Assembly: GCA_017462545.1 (NCBI GenBank) | Contig: JAFTQX010000046.1 | Coordinates: forward strand, 1 to 54,437 | Direction of reading: 5' to 3' | DNA: 54,437 nucleotides | Origin: Clostridia bacterium | Lineage (GTDB): Bacteria; Bacillota; Clostridia; Oscillospirales; CAG-272 | Part shown: positions 25,701 through 35,262 of the stretch, piece after piece | How positions within the stretch are numbered: the stretch's first letter is position 1 | How the letters are laid out: each line of letters begins with the position of its first letter | Translations under genes and position numbers: made by a program | Notes under the pieces: model-generated | The model's input: only the letters and a program-made list of their open reading frames with translations | Database searches by the model: none | Told to the model about the DNA's origin: nothing

Positions 25701-25714
25701 TCTTTTTACAAAAA

Positions 25715-28700
25715 TCAAGAATCTTCCCGCATATTCTCACGCGCGGTAGAGAGCATAAGCTTGATACGGTTAAGCTGGTTGACCTCGCTCGCGCCGGGGT
25801 CATAATCCACAGCGGCAATATTGGCCTGCGGATACAGCTTTTTCAGCTGCTTGATAACGCCCTTACCAACAACATGGTTAGGCAGACAAGCAAAGGGCTG
25901 AATGCAGACAATATTGGGAATCTTCTCGGTAATGAGCTCAATCATCTCACCGGCCAAGAACCACCCTTCACCATACTGGTTACCAAGCGAGAGGACAGGC
26001 TTGGTCATCTCGGCCACCTGCTCGATCGGCATGGGTGCTTCAAATCGTCGGCTTGCCTTCAAGGCGTCAACAGCGGGTTGGCGAACGCGACGAATCACCT
26101 TCAACGCCAGCTTGCAGAAGAAGGCAGATTTGAAGCTGTTGCCAAGATAGCGATGCTTATAATCACGGTTAAAGAGGTAGTAGCAGAAGAAGTCCATCAT
26201 GTCGGGCACAAACGCCTCTGCCCCTTCTCTTTCGAGCAGCTCAACGAGGTGATTGTTCGCCAACGGCATATACTTGACAAGGATCTCACCAACAATGCCG
26301 ACACGCGGTTTCTTCACATCCTCACGGATGGGGAGTTTATCAAATTCCTCTACAATACCGCGGCAGACATCCTTGAATTTATATTTGCTTTTCGGATTCA
26401 CAAGAGAATCGATGCAGATGGTCTGCCACTTGGCGTGCAGGGCATTCGCCGATCCGGGCACTGCCTCATAGGGACGCACACGGTACACGCAGCGCATGAA
26501 TAGGTCGCCGTACACCAATGCGTGAACGGCATCCACCAGCATAGCGGGGGTCAAGGTAAAGCCTTCGTTCTTTTCAAGTCCTGCCGCATTGACCGAAATG
26601 ACCGGAATATGGGAAAGTCCCAGCTTATCCAGCGCATTACGAATAAAGCCAACGTAGTTGCTGGCACGGCAGCAGCCACCCGTTTGTGACATAAGAATCG
26701 CCAGCCGATTGGTATCATACTTCCCAGAGAGCACGGTATCCATGATCTGACCAATGGTCAAAATGGAGGGATAGCAGGCATCGTTATTCACATACTTCAA
26801 GCCTACGTCGATGGCGGCGCGGTTGGTGTTGGTCAGAATGACGACGTTATAACCATACTTATGGAAAACAGGCTCTAAAATATCGAAGTGGATCTTACTC
26901 ATCTGCGGTGCGATGAGGGTGTACCCTTCCTTCTTCATCTTCTTTGTGAAGTGGGTACGCTTGTATTCGACACTCTTGGGAATGGCACAGATATGCTGCT
27001 CACGCCGCATCTTCATAGCAGCCAACAGACTGCGCAGACGAATGCGTGCCGCGCCGAGGTTGTTTACCTCATCAATCTTAAGCACGGTATACAGTTTATT
27101 GCTTCCCTCAAGGATTTGCGCCACCTGATCGGTGGTGACCGCATCCAGACCGCAACCAAAGGAATTGAGCTGCAAAAGCTCCAGATCGTCCCGTGTGCGG
27201 ACAAATTCCGCCGCGGCATACAGGCGAGAATGGTACACCCATTGGTCAAGCACGCGGATAGGACGCGTAGGCATAAAGTCAATGGGCAAGCTATCCTCTG
27301 TCAGCACAGCAAGGCCAAAGGTGGTGACCATCTCAGGGATGCCATGGTTGATCTCCGGATCAAGATGATACGGTCTGCCGGCGATTACAATGCCGTTTTT
27401 GCCGTTTTTCTCCATCCATGCAAGAGCTGCCGCGCCGGCAGCGCGAACATCTGCCTTGGCACGCTGCTGCTCGACCCATGCGGCGTGGGCAGCGCGGCGC
27501 ACCTCCTTTTCGGGAATTCCCCACTCTTCACGACACACATCGACCAAGCGGTCGGTTGCTACCTTCTCGGAGCGGAAGGCCATGAAGGGCCTCACATAAT
27601 GCACATCACCATCGGCAATGGCCTCTACGTTGTTTTTGAGGTTCTCGGGATAGGAAACGACGATTGGACAGTTATAGCAGTTTTGGGTAGTCTCATACTC
27701 CTTGTGCTCGTAGTATACGCAGGGGTGGAAGATGGTCTTAACGCCCTGGTCGATCAGCCACTGCACGTGTCCGTGTGATAGCTTGGCGGGATAACACTCG
27801 GATTCAGACGGAATCGACTCCATGCCTCGCTCGTAAAGCTTTCTATCCGAAAGCGGAGAAAGAACAATGTGGAAACCAAGGCGACCAAAGAAGGTAGCCC
27901 AAAACGGATAATTTTCATAGATGTTCAACACGCGCGGAATGCCGATGGTGCCACGCGGCGCTTGCTCGGCAGTCGGTGTTTCATAATCAAACATCCGCTT
28001 GCGCTTGTAGGCAAAGAGGTTGGGAACGTCCTCCTGCTTACCTTCTCCACCAAGCCCCTTTTCACAACGGTTGCCGGTGATATGGCGGCGGCCGCCCGGG
28101 AAACGGTTGATCGTAAGCATACAATGGTTTGAGCAGCCCTTGCAGCGCGTAGCGGTGGAGGTATAGGTCAAGGCAAGAATATCATCAAAGGAAAGCGTGG
28201 TGGTCTCTTGCCCCGTGTAGTGGTTGCGCGCCAGCAGCGCGGCGCCAAAGGCGCCCATAATGCCGGATATATCCGGGCAGACTGCCTCTACGCCTGCAAT
28301 CTTCTCAAAGGCACGCAGCACGGCACGGTTGTGGAAGGTACCTCCCTGCACCACTATATGCTGACCAAGGTCAGAGGCATCCGCCAGCTTGATGACCTTA
28401 AAAATGGCGTTCTTGATAACCGAATAGGCAAGACCGGCCGAAATATCCGAGACGGTGGCTCCTTCCTTTTGTGCCTGCTTAACGTTCGAATTCATAAACA
28501 CGGTGCAGCGAGTGCCAAGGTCAACGGGGTTCTCGGCAAAGAGTGCCTCACGCGCAAAATCAGGCGCGATATAGCCGAGCGAGGTAGCGAAGTTTTCAAT
28601 AAACGAGCCGCAGCCGGAGGAGCAGGCCTCGTTGAGCAGCACATTATCTACCACGCCGTTTTTGAGGCGGATACACTTCATATCCTGTCCGCCAATATCC

Positions 28701-29950
28701 AGCACGCAGTCTACCTGTGGATCAAAGAAGGAGGCGGCGGTGCAATGCGCAACCGTCTCTACCTCGCCCTCGTCAAGACAAAAGGCAGACTTCAGAAGTG
28801 CCTCGCCGTATCCGGTCGAGCAGGAGCGTGCCACACGCGCGGTGGATGGCATGGCATCCTTCAGCATCCGAATGGCATTCATCGCTGTGCCGATGGGGTT
28901 ACCCTGGTTATTGGCATAAAAGGAGAACAGCAGCTCCCCCTGCTGACCGATGAGGGCAAGCTTAGTCGTTGTAGATCCCGCATCAATACCAAGGAAACAA
29001 TCGCCGCTGTATGTAGCAAGCTCGGCGCGACCAACCACCGCGCGGCCGTGCCGCTCGGTAAACGCGTCATATTCGCTTTGGTCAGCAAAAAGCGGATCCA
29101 GCCGCTTGATCTCAAAATCCATGGTCACGCCACGGGAAAGCTGATCGATCATATGGTCGATGCGAAGTGCTTCTACCCCCTCTGCCCCAAGGGCAGCCCC
29201 CATAGCGGCGAAGAGGTGGGCGTTTTGCGGGTCAACCACGTTCTCAGGCGTGAGATTCAACGTACGGATAAAGGCCTTTTTCAGCTCGGGCAGGAAGTGC
29301 AACGGGCCGCCGAGAAACGCCACACAGCCGCGAATGGGCTTGCCGCAAGCAAGACCGGAGATGGTCTGGTTCACAACCGCCTGAAAGATAGAGGCGGCCA
29401 GGTCAGCTTTCGATGCCCCCTCGTTGATCAAGGGCTGAATATCCGTTTTGGCAAACACGCCGCAACGGGCGGCAATGGGATAAATATTTTCGTAATGTGC
29501 CGCCTCGGCATTCAGGCCTGCGGCATCGGTCTGTAGCAGGGCTGCCATCTGGTCGATAAACGAGCCGGTACCACCGGCACAAACGCCGTTCATGCGTTCA
29601 TCAAGACCGCCATTGAAATAGATGATCTTGGCATCCTCGCCGCCAAGCTCAATGGCGACATCTGTCTGTGGATGAGAGTGTTTGAGTGCCGAGGCTACCG
29701 CCACGACCTCCTGCACAAAGCCAATACCCATGGCGCGCCCAAGATTGATCGAGCCGGAGCCCGTAATCTGCGTGCGGAGCATGGCATCCCCTACAACGGC
29801 TTTAGCCTCCTTCAGCATATCGGCCAAAGTCTGCTGCGTACGCGCCATATGGCGCTTATATTCACCGTAGAGAATACGGTCTTCTTCATCCAAGATAACA
29901 AGCTTTACCGTGGTAGAGCCAATATCAATACCTGCTCTGTATTCCTTCAT
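25715..29950 (-). CDS. 2-hydroxyacyl-CoA dehydratase activase, giant fusion protein
   Basis: 1411 aa, the usual size for this Clostridia family. Two BadF/BcrA-type ASKHA ATPase domains stand in tandem: residues about 4-280 (GIDIGSTTVKLVI, GGEDAKII, CAGGTGSFIDQMA) and about 320-590 (GIDAGSTTTKLALI, DIGGQDMKCI, ACSSGCGSFIE). A Cys-rich segment CKGCSNHCMLTINRF follows. The last 750 residues hold the DUF2229 and dehydratase D-like region. Known activases use ATP and a [4Fe-4S] cluster to drive one electron into a dehydratase. The client of the fused form is not known. The GGGAG site before ATG 29950 is adequate. It stands alone, with no dehydratase subunit genes beside it in the window. Confidence 0.92.
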   Translation of the reverse strand: MKEYRAGIDIGSTTVKLVILDEEDRILYGEYKRHMARTQQTLADMLKEAKAVVGDAMLRTQITGSGSINLGRAMGIGFVQEVVAVASALKHSHPQTDVAIELGGEDAKIIYFNGGLDERMNGVCAGGTGSFIDQMAALLQTDAAGLNAEAAHYENIYPIAARCGVFAKTDIQPLINEGASKADLAASIFQAVVNQTISGLACGKPIRGCVAFLGGPLHFLPELKKAFIRTLNLTPENVVDPQNAHLFAAMGAALGAEGVEALRIDHMIDQLSRGVTMDFEIKRLDPLFADQSEYDAFTERHGRAVVGRAELATYSGDCFLGIDAGSTTTKLALIGQQGELLFSFYANNQGNPIGTAMNAIRMLKDAMPSTARVARSCSTGYGEALLKSAFCLDEGEVETVAHCTAASFFDPQVDCVLDIGGQDMKCIRLKNGVVDNVLLNEACSSGCGSFIENFATSLGYIAPDFAREALFAENPVDLGTRCTVFMNSNVKQAQKEGATVSDISAGLAYSVIKNAIFKVIKLADASDLGQHIVVQGGTFHNRAVLRAFEKIAGVEAVCPDISGIMGAFGAALLARNHYTGQETTTLSFDDILALTYTSTATRCKGCSNHCMLTINRFPGGRRHITGNRCEKGLGGEGKQEDVPNLFAYKRKRMFDYETPTAEQAPRGTIGIPRVLNIYENYPFWATFFGRLGFHIVLSPLSDRKLYERGMESIPSESECYPAKLSHGHVQWLIDQGVKTIFHPCVYYEHKEYETTQNCYNCPIVVSYPENLKNNVEAIADGDVHYVRPFMAFRSEKVATDRLVDVCREEWGIPEKEVRRAAHAAWVEQQRAKADVRAAGAAALAWMEKNGKNGIVIAGRPYHLDPEINHGIPEMVTTFGLAVLTEDSLPIDFMPTRPIRVLDQWVYHSRLYAAAEFVRTRDDLELLQLNSFGCGLDAVTTDQVAQILEGSNKLYTVLKIDEVNNLGAARIRLRSLLAAMKMRREQHICAIPKSVEYKRTHFTKKMKKEGYTLIAPQMSKIHFDILEPVFHKYGYNVVILTNTNRAAIDVGLKYVNNDACYPSILTIGQIMDTVLSGKYDTNRLAILMSQTGGCCRASNYVGFIRNALDKLGLSHIPVISVNAAGLEKNEGFTLTPAMLVDAVHALVYGDLFMRCVYRVRPYEAVPGSANALHAKWQTICIDSLVNPKSKYKFKDVCRGIVEEFDKLPIREDVKKPRVGIVGEILVKYMPLANNHLVELLEREGAEAFVPDMMDFFCYYLFNRDYKHRYLGNSFKSAFFCKLALKVIRRVRQPAVDALKASRRFEAPMPIEQVAEMTKPVLSLGNQYGEGWFLAGEMIELITEKIPNIVCIQPFACLPNHVVGKGVIKQLKKLYPQANIAAVDYDPGASEVNQLNRIKLMLSTARENMREDS

Positions 29951-30045
29951 CGTTTTCTCCCGTCATCAAAATCGCACAGTTTATTATCGCACTTTTTTTG
30001 CAAATTTTCTACCGAGAAATTATGAATTTTCTTGTTTTTTGTCGA

Positions 30046-30807
30046 TCAACCAAGCAGAACATCCGAAACCAGCATCAAGCAAAAGCCGACAAGCAAGGCG
30101 TAGGTTGCCCCTCGCTCGCTACCGTGGGCGTGTGTTTCAGGGATCATTTCGTCGCTGATGACGTAGAGCATCGTACCGCCCGCAAAGGCCAGCGCAAAGG
30201 GCAGAATAGCCGAGACCAGACTAACAGCAAAATAGCCGATCAACGTGCCGATCACCTCAACAAGACCGGTGAGCGAAGCAAGCAGCAGCGTCTTCTTACG
30301 GCTGACACCGGCTGCCAGCATGGGTGCAATGATGACCATCCCCTCCGGGATGTTTTGCAGCGCAATGCCCCCCGCAATCACCATCGCCTCTGCCGTGGCT
30401 GTACCGCCTGCGCCAAAGCCGACACCTGCGGCAATCCCCTCGGGCAGGTTGTGAATGGCAATGGCAGCCACAAACAGTAGCACACGATTGAGGCTTTCAT
30501 TGCCGCCGTGCGTCTCTTGGTCTACTCCTGCCATGCGGTGCAGGTGGGGCACCAGCTTGTCCATCAGGTTCAGGCAAACGGCACCCGCAAAAATACCTGC
30601 CACGGTGATAACAAGACCATATTGCCCACCACGCTCCACAGACGGGATGATCAAGCCAAGCACGGATGCCGCCAGCATGACGCCGGCTGCAAAGGCCAAC
30701 ACGATATCACTAAAGCGGTGAGAAAGATTTTTAAATAAAAAGCCGATCAGCGCGCCGACCAGCGTGGCACCGCCAACGCCCAGCGCGGTTAAAAGCACTA
30801 GTTCCAT
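30046..30807 (-). CDS. ZIP-family metal transporter
   Basis: 253 aa, about eight hydrophobic helices. It moves Zn2+ or related divalent ions into the cytosol. The metal-binding signature helices are clear: HNLPEGIAAGVGFG and ALQNIPEGMVIIAPML. A short His/Gly-containing loop precedes them (HRMAGVDQETHGG). I chose ATG 30807 because GGAGGAAAC sits 8 nt upstream; the ATG at 30822 is itself part of that ribosome binding site. It is a single gene with its own promoter. Confidence 0.93.
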   Translation of the reverse strand: MELVLLTALGVGGATLVGALIGFLFKNLSHRFSDIVLAFAAGVMLAASVLGLIIPSVERGGQYGLVITVAGIFAGAVCLNLMDKLVPHLHRMAGVDQETHGGNESLNRVLLFVAAIAIHNLPEGIAAGVGFGAGGTATAEAMVIAGGIALQNIPEGMVIIAPMLAAGVSRKKTLLLASLTGLVEVIGTLIGYFAVSLVSAILPFALAFAGGTMLYVISDEMIPETHAHGSERGATYALLVGFCLMLVSDVLLG

Positions 30808-30846
30808 GGTTGTTTCCTCCATAGAAAAATTAAAAAATTACATATT

Positions 30847-30875
30847 ATTATATCATATGCCGCAGGAAGTTTCAA
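30847..30875 (-). promoter_or_regulatory. Promoter of ZIP transporter gene
   Basis: On the minus strand TTGAAA, 17 nt, TATAAT, about 40 bp before the start. Confidence 0.78.
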
Positions 30876-30936
30876 TATTTCAGGGAGAAAAAAGATCTGC
30901 AAAATGCCCCCCTTTCTCCTAAAAAGAGTCGGAGAA

Positions 30937-30971
30937 GGCAAAACGCCGCGATTCTCTCGCGGCGTTTTGCC
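30937..30971 (-). terminator. Terminator of PHP phosphatase gene
   Basis: GGCAAAACGCCGCGA and its exact complement around a 5-nt loop. It touches the stop codon of the phosphatase gene. Confidence 0.8.
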
Positions 30972-31750
30972 TATTTAATGGGGCGAATGTTCAGGGTTTG
31001 CAGGAGCGGGATGCCGAATTTGTTTGCGTAGGCAATTCCCTTTTCGATCTCGGCGGGATCACCGGTGCGATGCGCCCCGTGCGCGTCACAGCCGAGAATG
31101 GCGGTGTTGCCGCACTCGGCAGCGATCTGCCAAAACTTATCTACCGGGTAATGGCGTCCTTCTACAAGACCGAGGAGGTTGATCTCCAAGGGAATATTTA
31201 ATTCCTTGGCGGCAAGACAGAGGCGCTTCATTTCGCGGCGATAGATGGCATCATCTCCCACATAGTGGACAAGGTCGGGGTGCGCGACATAGGAGATCAG
31301 ACCTGTCTTGATACCCGCAACCACCTGATCGACGTAGCGGGTCAGCGTGGTGACATCCTCGGTTAAGACACCTGCATAGGGATCCCCCGGATCCTCATTA
31401 CCAAGGAAGTGCTGGCCTAAAATCATATAATCCACGGGATAGGCGCGCAACAGCTTAAGCAGGCTTGCAAAAACATCGGGATAATATTCGACCTCTACGC
31501 CAATCAAGATCTCTATCCGGTCACGGTATTTTTCACGCAGGGCCAGCAGGGTTTCCACATAGTCGGAAAACTCAGAGACTGCCATGCGGTGATGACCAAC
31601 GCCGATCTTGCCATCCGGGAACGGCATAGGGGTATGATCGGCAAAGCCGAGTGTTTTCAGCCCGTTTTTGATAGCGACTTGAATATATTCCTCCTCGCTG
31701 TCACTTGCGTGATGACAGCGGGTGGTATGGGTGTGATAATTTGCAATCAT
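30971..31750 (-). CDS. PHP-domain phosphatase, histidinol-phosphatase type
   Basis: 259 aa, the size of HisJ-type enzymes. The PHP metal motifs are present: H6 and H8 in NYHTHTTRCHH, GFADHTP, a GVEVEYYPD segment, GQHFLG, VAHPDL and GCDAHGAHR. HisJ-type enzymes remove phosphate from histidinol phosphate in histidine synthesis. No other his genes are nearby, so the true substrate is uncertain. ATG 31750 has GAAAGG upstream; the in-frame extension to 31963 overlaps the end of the GH78-like gene and is not supported. Confidence 0.86.
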   Translation of the reverse strand: MIANYHTHTTRCHHASDSEEEYIQVAIKNGLKTLGFADHTPMPFPDGKIGVGHHRMAVSEFSDYVETLLALREKYRDRIEILIGVEVEYYPDVFASLLKLLRAYPVDYMILGQHFLGNEDPGDPYAGVLTEDVTTLTRYVDQVVAGIKTGLISYVAHPDLVHYVGDDAIYRREMKRLCLAAKELNIPLEINLLGLVEGRHYPVDKFWQIAAECGNTAILGCDAHGAHRTGDPAEIEKGIAYANKFGIPLLQTLNIRPIK

Positions 31751-31780
31751 AGAATGCCTTTCTTCAATGCAACAAATATT

Positions 31781-31810
31781 TGCACGCCTTGAAAAAACAA
31801 GGCGTGCAAT
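31781..31810 (-). terminator. Hairpin after GH78-like gene
   Basis: TTGCACGCCTTG pairs exactly with CAAGGCGTGCAA around a 6-nt A/T loop. The tail on the minus strand is only moderately T-rich, so some readthrough into the PHP gene is possible. Confidence 0.7.
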
Positions 31811-31826
31811 GTGTATCTGCTTATGA

Positions 31827-33272
31827 TTAAATGCCGATATCTTCCATAAAACGAAGGATGCCGGTTGACCACGCATGGCAGAAGGAATGACGGAAGCCGA
31901 CGTAGCAGAAGGCACCGTAATCGCCATGCAGATCCTTCTCCCCTTCCGCAGGCAGCTCATCAATGCGGCCGGAGCCCTCCAGCCAATCGAGGTGGAAGTC
32001 CTCCCAGAAGGTGGTCGCGCCGCGGGAAAGCATGCCGCCGTAGTAGGTCTTCATCAGCTCCAGCGCCGCCTCTTTGCCGTAATAGCGGGCATAGGCGGTG
32101 AGAATATAGTAGCTCATAAAGGTAGACATCCCGTTCGCGCCAAGGCGGCCAAGCAGGGCGACATCCTCACGCGGGAGCTCGCCAAGTGCAAAATACTTGA
32201 GGGCGGCTACTTGCATGGAATGGGTGACCTTGATAGGCTTTTTGAGCAGACGGTTTGTAAGCTCTACCGCGTAGACCGAGGGACAAGCCATGGCAGAAAA
32301 GAGGTAGGATGCCTTCTTTGCCATCATCAGCAGGATCGCGTGTACGCCTGCCTCCTCGTCCGGCTGGCCGTGCGTCGGCCAATCAACGAGGATTCGCTCG
32401 TGAAGGTTGATATTGCCCTCCCCGTCAACATACTGCAGGAACTGCTTGACAATGTCCTGCGCGTAGGAAAGATTTTCGGCTACGAGATCAGCACAGCCTG
32501 TGCGGGCATAGTAGTCCGCCAACGTGATGATCCACCAAGCAGAATAGGTCGTGATGCCGCACATCCAGTTACCAATAGGGGTCGTGTTGCGCATAAAGGT
32601 GATAGAGCGATCCATCATCGGCACACGACCGTAGAGGGTAGTAAGCGCCAGCATCTCGGGGTGCATGTCACCAATCCAGACCAAGCGATCACGCTTGATG
32701 CCATCCCACACATATTCGCCGGCAGAGCAAAGGTCAATGGTACGCTTGGCGGCACGGTAGATATCGGCCACTAGACCGTCCTTCCCCTTGTACTGATAGC
32801 GAACGGGCAGATCGATGGTCTCACCAACCGCCAGTACGGCGTGCAACAGCACCTCGACATCCTCATCTAGGAAATCAATCCGCGCGAAGCGAAAACCGGA
32901 CTGGCCATAGCAGCAGTCGGACATGCCGGTGAGGACGATCTCAAAATCACGAGGGGAGTGGTCGTTGCAGGCACCACGCTCGCCGAGCTCGGCGCAGCAT
33001 TCAGCTGCTGATTCGCCAAGACGGATACGAACGCGAGTGGTGTTTCCCTGCTTGTTTCTTGTCACCTCACGACAAAGGATGCGCAACGTAGCGCGCGCCT
33101 CGATACCAAAATCCAGCAAGATTGAGGCACGGCCGACAACGCGGGTGTATTCTTTAGAGGGAGTGCCAATCAAAATCTGGCGCGGCACCTCGATCTTCAA
33201 GTTTTCGCCATAGGTGATATCCCCTTCTTCCAAGAGGATGCGCTTGGGCCACAGATATTCTTTGACGATCAT
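31827..33272 (-). CDS. GH78-like (alpha-L-rhamnosidase family) six-hairpin glycosidase, short
   Basis: 481 aa, much shorter than the usual 700-1000 aa of GH78. A short beta-rich N-terminal part (about 1-155) precedes an alpha/alpha toroid. The GH78-type motif DGIKRDRLVWIGDMHPE starts at D190, with D202 in GD, and GATTFWEDFH comes near the end. By family knowledge these residues lie in the rhamnoside pocket. It has no signal peptide, so it acts on imported sugars. Activity on rhamnose is an inference. It starts 4 bp inside the transketolase C gene (ATGA overlap) and has only a weak ribosome binding site, so it depends on coupling. Confidence 0.82.
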   Translation of the reverse strand: MIVKEYLWPKRILLEEGDITYGENLKIEVPRQILIGTPSKEYTRVVGRASILLDFGIEARATLRILCREVTRNKQGNTTRVRIRLGESAAECCAELGERGACNDHSPRDFEIVLTGMSDCCYGQSGFRFARIDFLDEDVEVLLHAVLAVGETIDLPVRYQYKGKDGLVADIYRAAKRTIDLCSAGEYVWDGIKRDRLVWIGDMHPEMLALTTLYGRVPMMDRSITFMRNTTPIGNWMCGITTYSAWWIITLADYYARTGCADLVAENLSYAQDIVKQFLQYVDGEGNINLHERILVDWPTHGQPDEEAGVHAILLMMAKKASYLFSAMACPSVYAVELTNRLLKKPIKVTHSMQVAALKYFALGELPREDVALLGRLGANGMSTFMSYYILTAYARYYGKEAALELMKTYYGGMLSRGATTFWEDFHLDWLEGSGRIDELPAEGEKDLHGDYGAFCYVGFRHSFCHAWSTGILRFMEDIGI

Positions 33273-34201
33273 TTACCGATTACCTTTTTTGCTTTGGCAG
33301 CAATATTCTCGGCGGTGAGATTCATATAGGTGAGCATTTCGCCGGCGGAGGCGGAGCGACCATAGCAATCCGGCACGCCGATGCGGGCAACGGGCACGGG
33401 ACAGGTCTCGGCCAGGGCCTCACAAACAGCGCCTCCAAGACCACCGATGATGCTGTGCTCCTCAACCGTCACAATGGCACCCGTCTCGCGGGCTGCCTGC
33501 TCAAGAATCGCGGTATCCAGCGGCTTAATGGTCGGCATATTGATCACACGCGCGGAGATCCCTTCTGCCTCCAGCAGCTTGGCAGCATCCAGCGCGATGT
33601 GGGTCATATAACCGGTCGCCACAATGGTGACATCCTTACCGTCAACCATCGTCACGCCCTTGCCGATCTCAAACTTGTAATCCTCTCCATTGATAACAGG
33701 AGCAGCCGCGCGACCAAGGCGAATATACACCGGGCCATCATGCAGGATGGCAGCCTCAATAGCGGCGCGCGTTTCGGGCGCATCTGCCGGGTTGAGGATG
33801 ACCATACCGGGAACGGTGCGCATGAGAGCAATATCCTCATTGCACTGGTGGGTAGCACCGTCCTCACCTACGGTAACGCCGGCGTGGGTAGCAGCGATTT
33901 TGACATTAAGGTGCGGGTAGCCGACAGAGTTGCGCACCTGCTCATAGGCACGACCTGCCGCAAACATAGCAAAGGAGCTGGCAAACGGCACAAGCCCCGT
34001 AGTAGCGATACCGGCAGCCAACGAAATCATGTTGCCCTCGGCAATGACGCAGTCAAAAAAGCGCTGCGGATACTTCTTTTTGAAAACACCGGTTTTGGTA
34101 GCGGCTGCCAGGTCGGCATCCAGTACGACGAAATCATATTTTTCAGCAAGCTCTACGAGCGCGTTGCCGTAGGCTTCACGAGTTGCGATCTTATCTGCCA
34201 T
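33269..34201 (-). CDS. Transketolase, C-terminal subunit
   Basis: 310 aa. It carries the pyrimidine-binding domain (AEGNMISLAAGIATTG with the catalytic Glu, VGEDGATHQ) and the transketolase C-terminal domain (about 190-310). With the N-terminal subunit upstream it makes one split transketolase, which moves two-carbon units among sugar phosphates. I chose ATG 34201, which is 1 nt after the N-subunit stop and has GGAGGGG upstream; the frame extends further but overlaps the previous gene. It overlaps the glycosidase gene by 4 nt. Confidence 0.94.
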   Translation of the reverse strand: MADKIATREAYGNALVELAEKYDFVVLDADLAAATKTGVFKKKYPQRFFDCVIAEGNMISLAAGIATTGLVPFASSFAMFAAGRAYEQVRNSVGYPHLNVKIAATHAGVTVGEDGATHQCNEDIALMRTVPGMVILNPADAPETRAAIEAAILHDGPVYIRLGRAAAPVINGEDYKFEIGKGVTMVDGKDVTIVATGYMTHIALDAAKLLEAEGISARVINMPTIKPLDTAILEQAARETGAIVTVEEHSIIGGLGGAVCEALAETCPVPVARIGVPDCYGRSASAGEMLTYMNLTAENIAAKAKKVIGK

Positions 34202-34202
34202 C

Positions 34203-35033
34203 TTACTTCCCCTCCCCATTCAGTTCAGCGAGTGCCTGTGCGTATTCATCAGCATTGGGTGCTTTGCCGTGCCAATCTGCCTTATCCTCCATGAAGGAGA
34301 CGCCCTTGCCCTTGACCGAGCAAGCGATAATGGCGGTAGGCTTGCCCTTGCAGGCGCGTGCAGCAGCCAGCGCAGCGGCAATTTCCTCAAAGCTATGGGC
34401 ATTGATGGTGATCACATTCCAGCCAAAGGCCTTCAGCTTTTCATCATGCGGCGTAGGGTTCATTACCTCGGTGATCTTACCATCGATCTGCAGACCGTTG
34501 AGATCGATAAAGGCAACAAGGTTGTCCAGCTTATAGTGGGCGGCAAACATCGCAGCCTCCCAAACCTGACCTTCCTCGCTCTCGCCGTCACCAACAACGG
34601 TATAAACACGATAATCCTCACCGCGATACTTGGCAGAAAGCGCCATACCACAGGCAGCCGAAATACCAAGGCCAAGCGAGCCGGTAGACATATCGACACC
34701 GGGTGTGCCCTTCATATCCGGGTGCCCCTGCAGATAAGAGTCAATCTTGCGGAGCGTCTTCAGATCCTCAACCGGGAAAAAGCCACGCTCTGCCAGCGTA
34801 GCATACAGGCCGGGTGCGGTGTGCCCCTTGGAGAGAACAAAGCGGTCTCTTGTGGGCATTTTGGGGTTCTTCGGATCAATATTCATCTCTTCAAAATAGA
34901 GATAGGTCAAAATCTCGGCAATCGAGAGCGAGCCGCCCGGATGGCCGGATTTAGCATGATACGTCCCCTCAATGATGCCAACACGCACACGACGGGCAAT
35001 TTCTGTTAACTGGTCCAGTTTTGTTTGTTCCAT
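34203..35033 (-). CDS. Transketolase, N-terminal subunit
   Basis: 276 aa. It contains the thiamine-diphosphate binding motif GDGESEEGQVWEA...NLVAFIDLNGLQ, plus SKGHTAPGLYA and the substrate-site SGHPGGSL. Split N/C transketolases are common in Clostridia. GGAGGAC precedes the ATG. It is first in a three-gene operon that ends with the GH78-like gene, which suggests pentose or deoxysugar catabolism rather than a general housekeeping copy. A single promoter with a TTGACA box lies upstream. Confidence 0.94.
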   Translation of the reverse strand: MEQTKLDQLTEIARRVRVGIIEGTYHAKSGHPGGSLSIAEILTYLYFEEMNIDPKNPKMPTRDRFVLSKGHTAPGLYATLAERGFFPVEDLKTLRKIDSYLQGHPDMKGTPGVDMSTGSLGLGISAACGMALSAKYRGEDYRVYTVVGDGESEEGQVWEAAMFAAHYKLDNLVAFIDLNGLQIDGKITEVMNPTPHDEKLKAFGWNVITINAHSFEEIAAALAAARACKGKPTAIIACSVKGKGVSFMEDKADWHGKAPNADEYAQALAELNGEGK

Positions 35034-35072
35034 GGATCGTCCTCCGCAAATGACAAATTCTTTTACTTATAT

Positions 35073-35101
35073 ATTTTACACTTTTCTCACAGCAATGTCA
35101 A
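35073..35101 (-). promoter_or_regulatory. Promoter of transketolase operon
   Basis: On the minus strand TTGACA, 17 nt, TAAAAT, about 40 bp before the start. Confidence 0.78.
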
Positions 35102-35170
35102 GTCTGTTCAGAAAAATAGCCTGATAGAAAACGTTATTTTATCGTGCAGCGTGTATCAAAAAAGAAAAAA

Positions 35171-35199
35171 CAAAAAAGCCCCGCAGGAGGGCTTTTTTG
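35171..35199 (-). terminator. Terminator of the 42-aa peptide gene
   Basis: CAAAAAAGCCC and GGGCTTTTTTG pair around a 7-nt loop, with a further T run on the minus strand. It lies about 64 bp after the peptide stop. Confidence 0.82.
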
Positions 35200-35262
35200 T
35201 TTTTGCGGCAAAACAAGCACAAGCTGGTTTGCCAACTGTCATAAGGGCGGGATACGCAAACC

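Noticed and set aside
28208-29536. 442-codon open frame on the plus strand
   Set aside because: It is antisense to the dehydratase activase gene and has no start signal.
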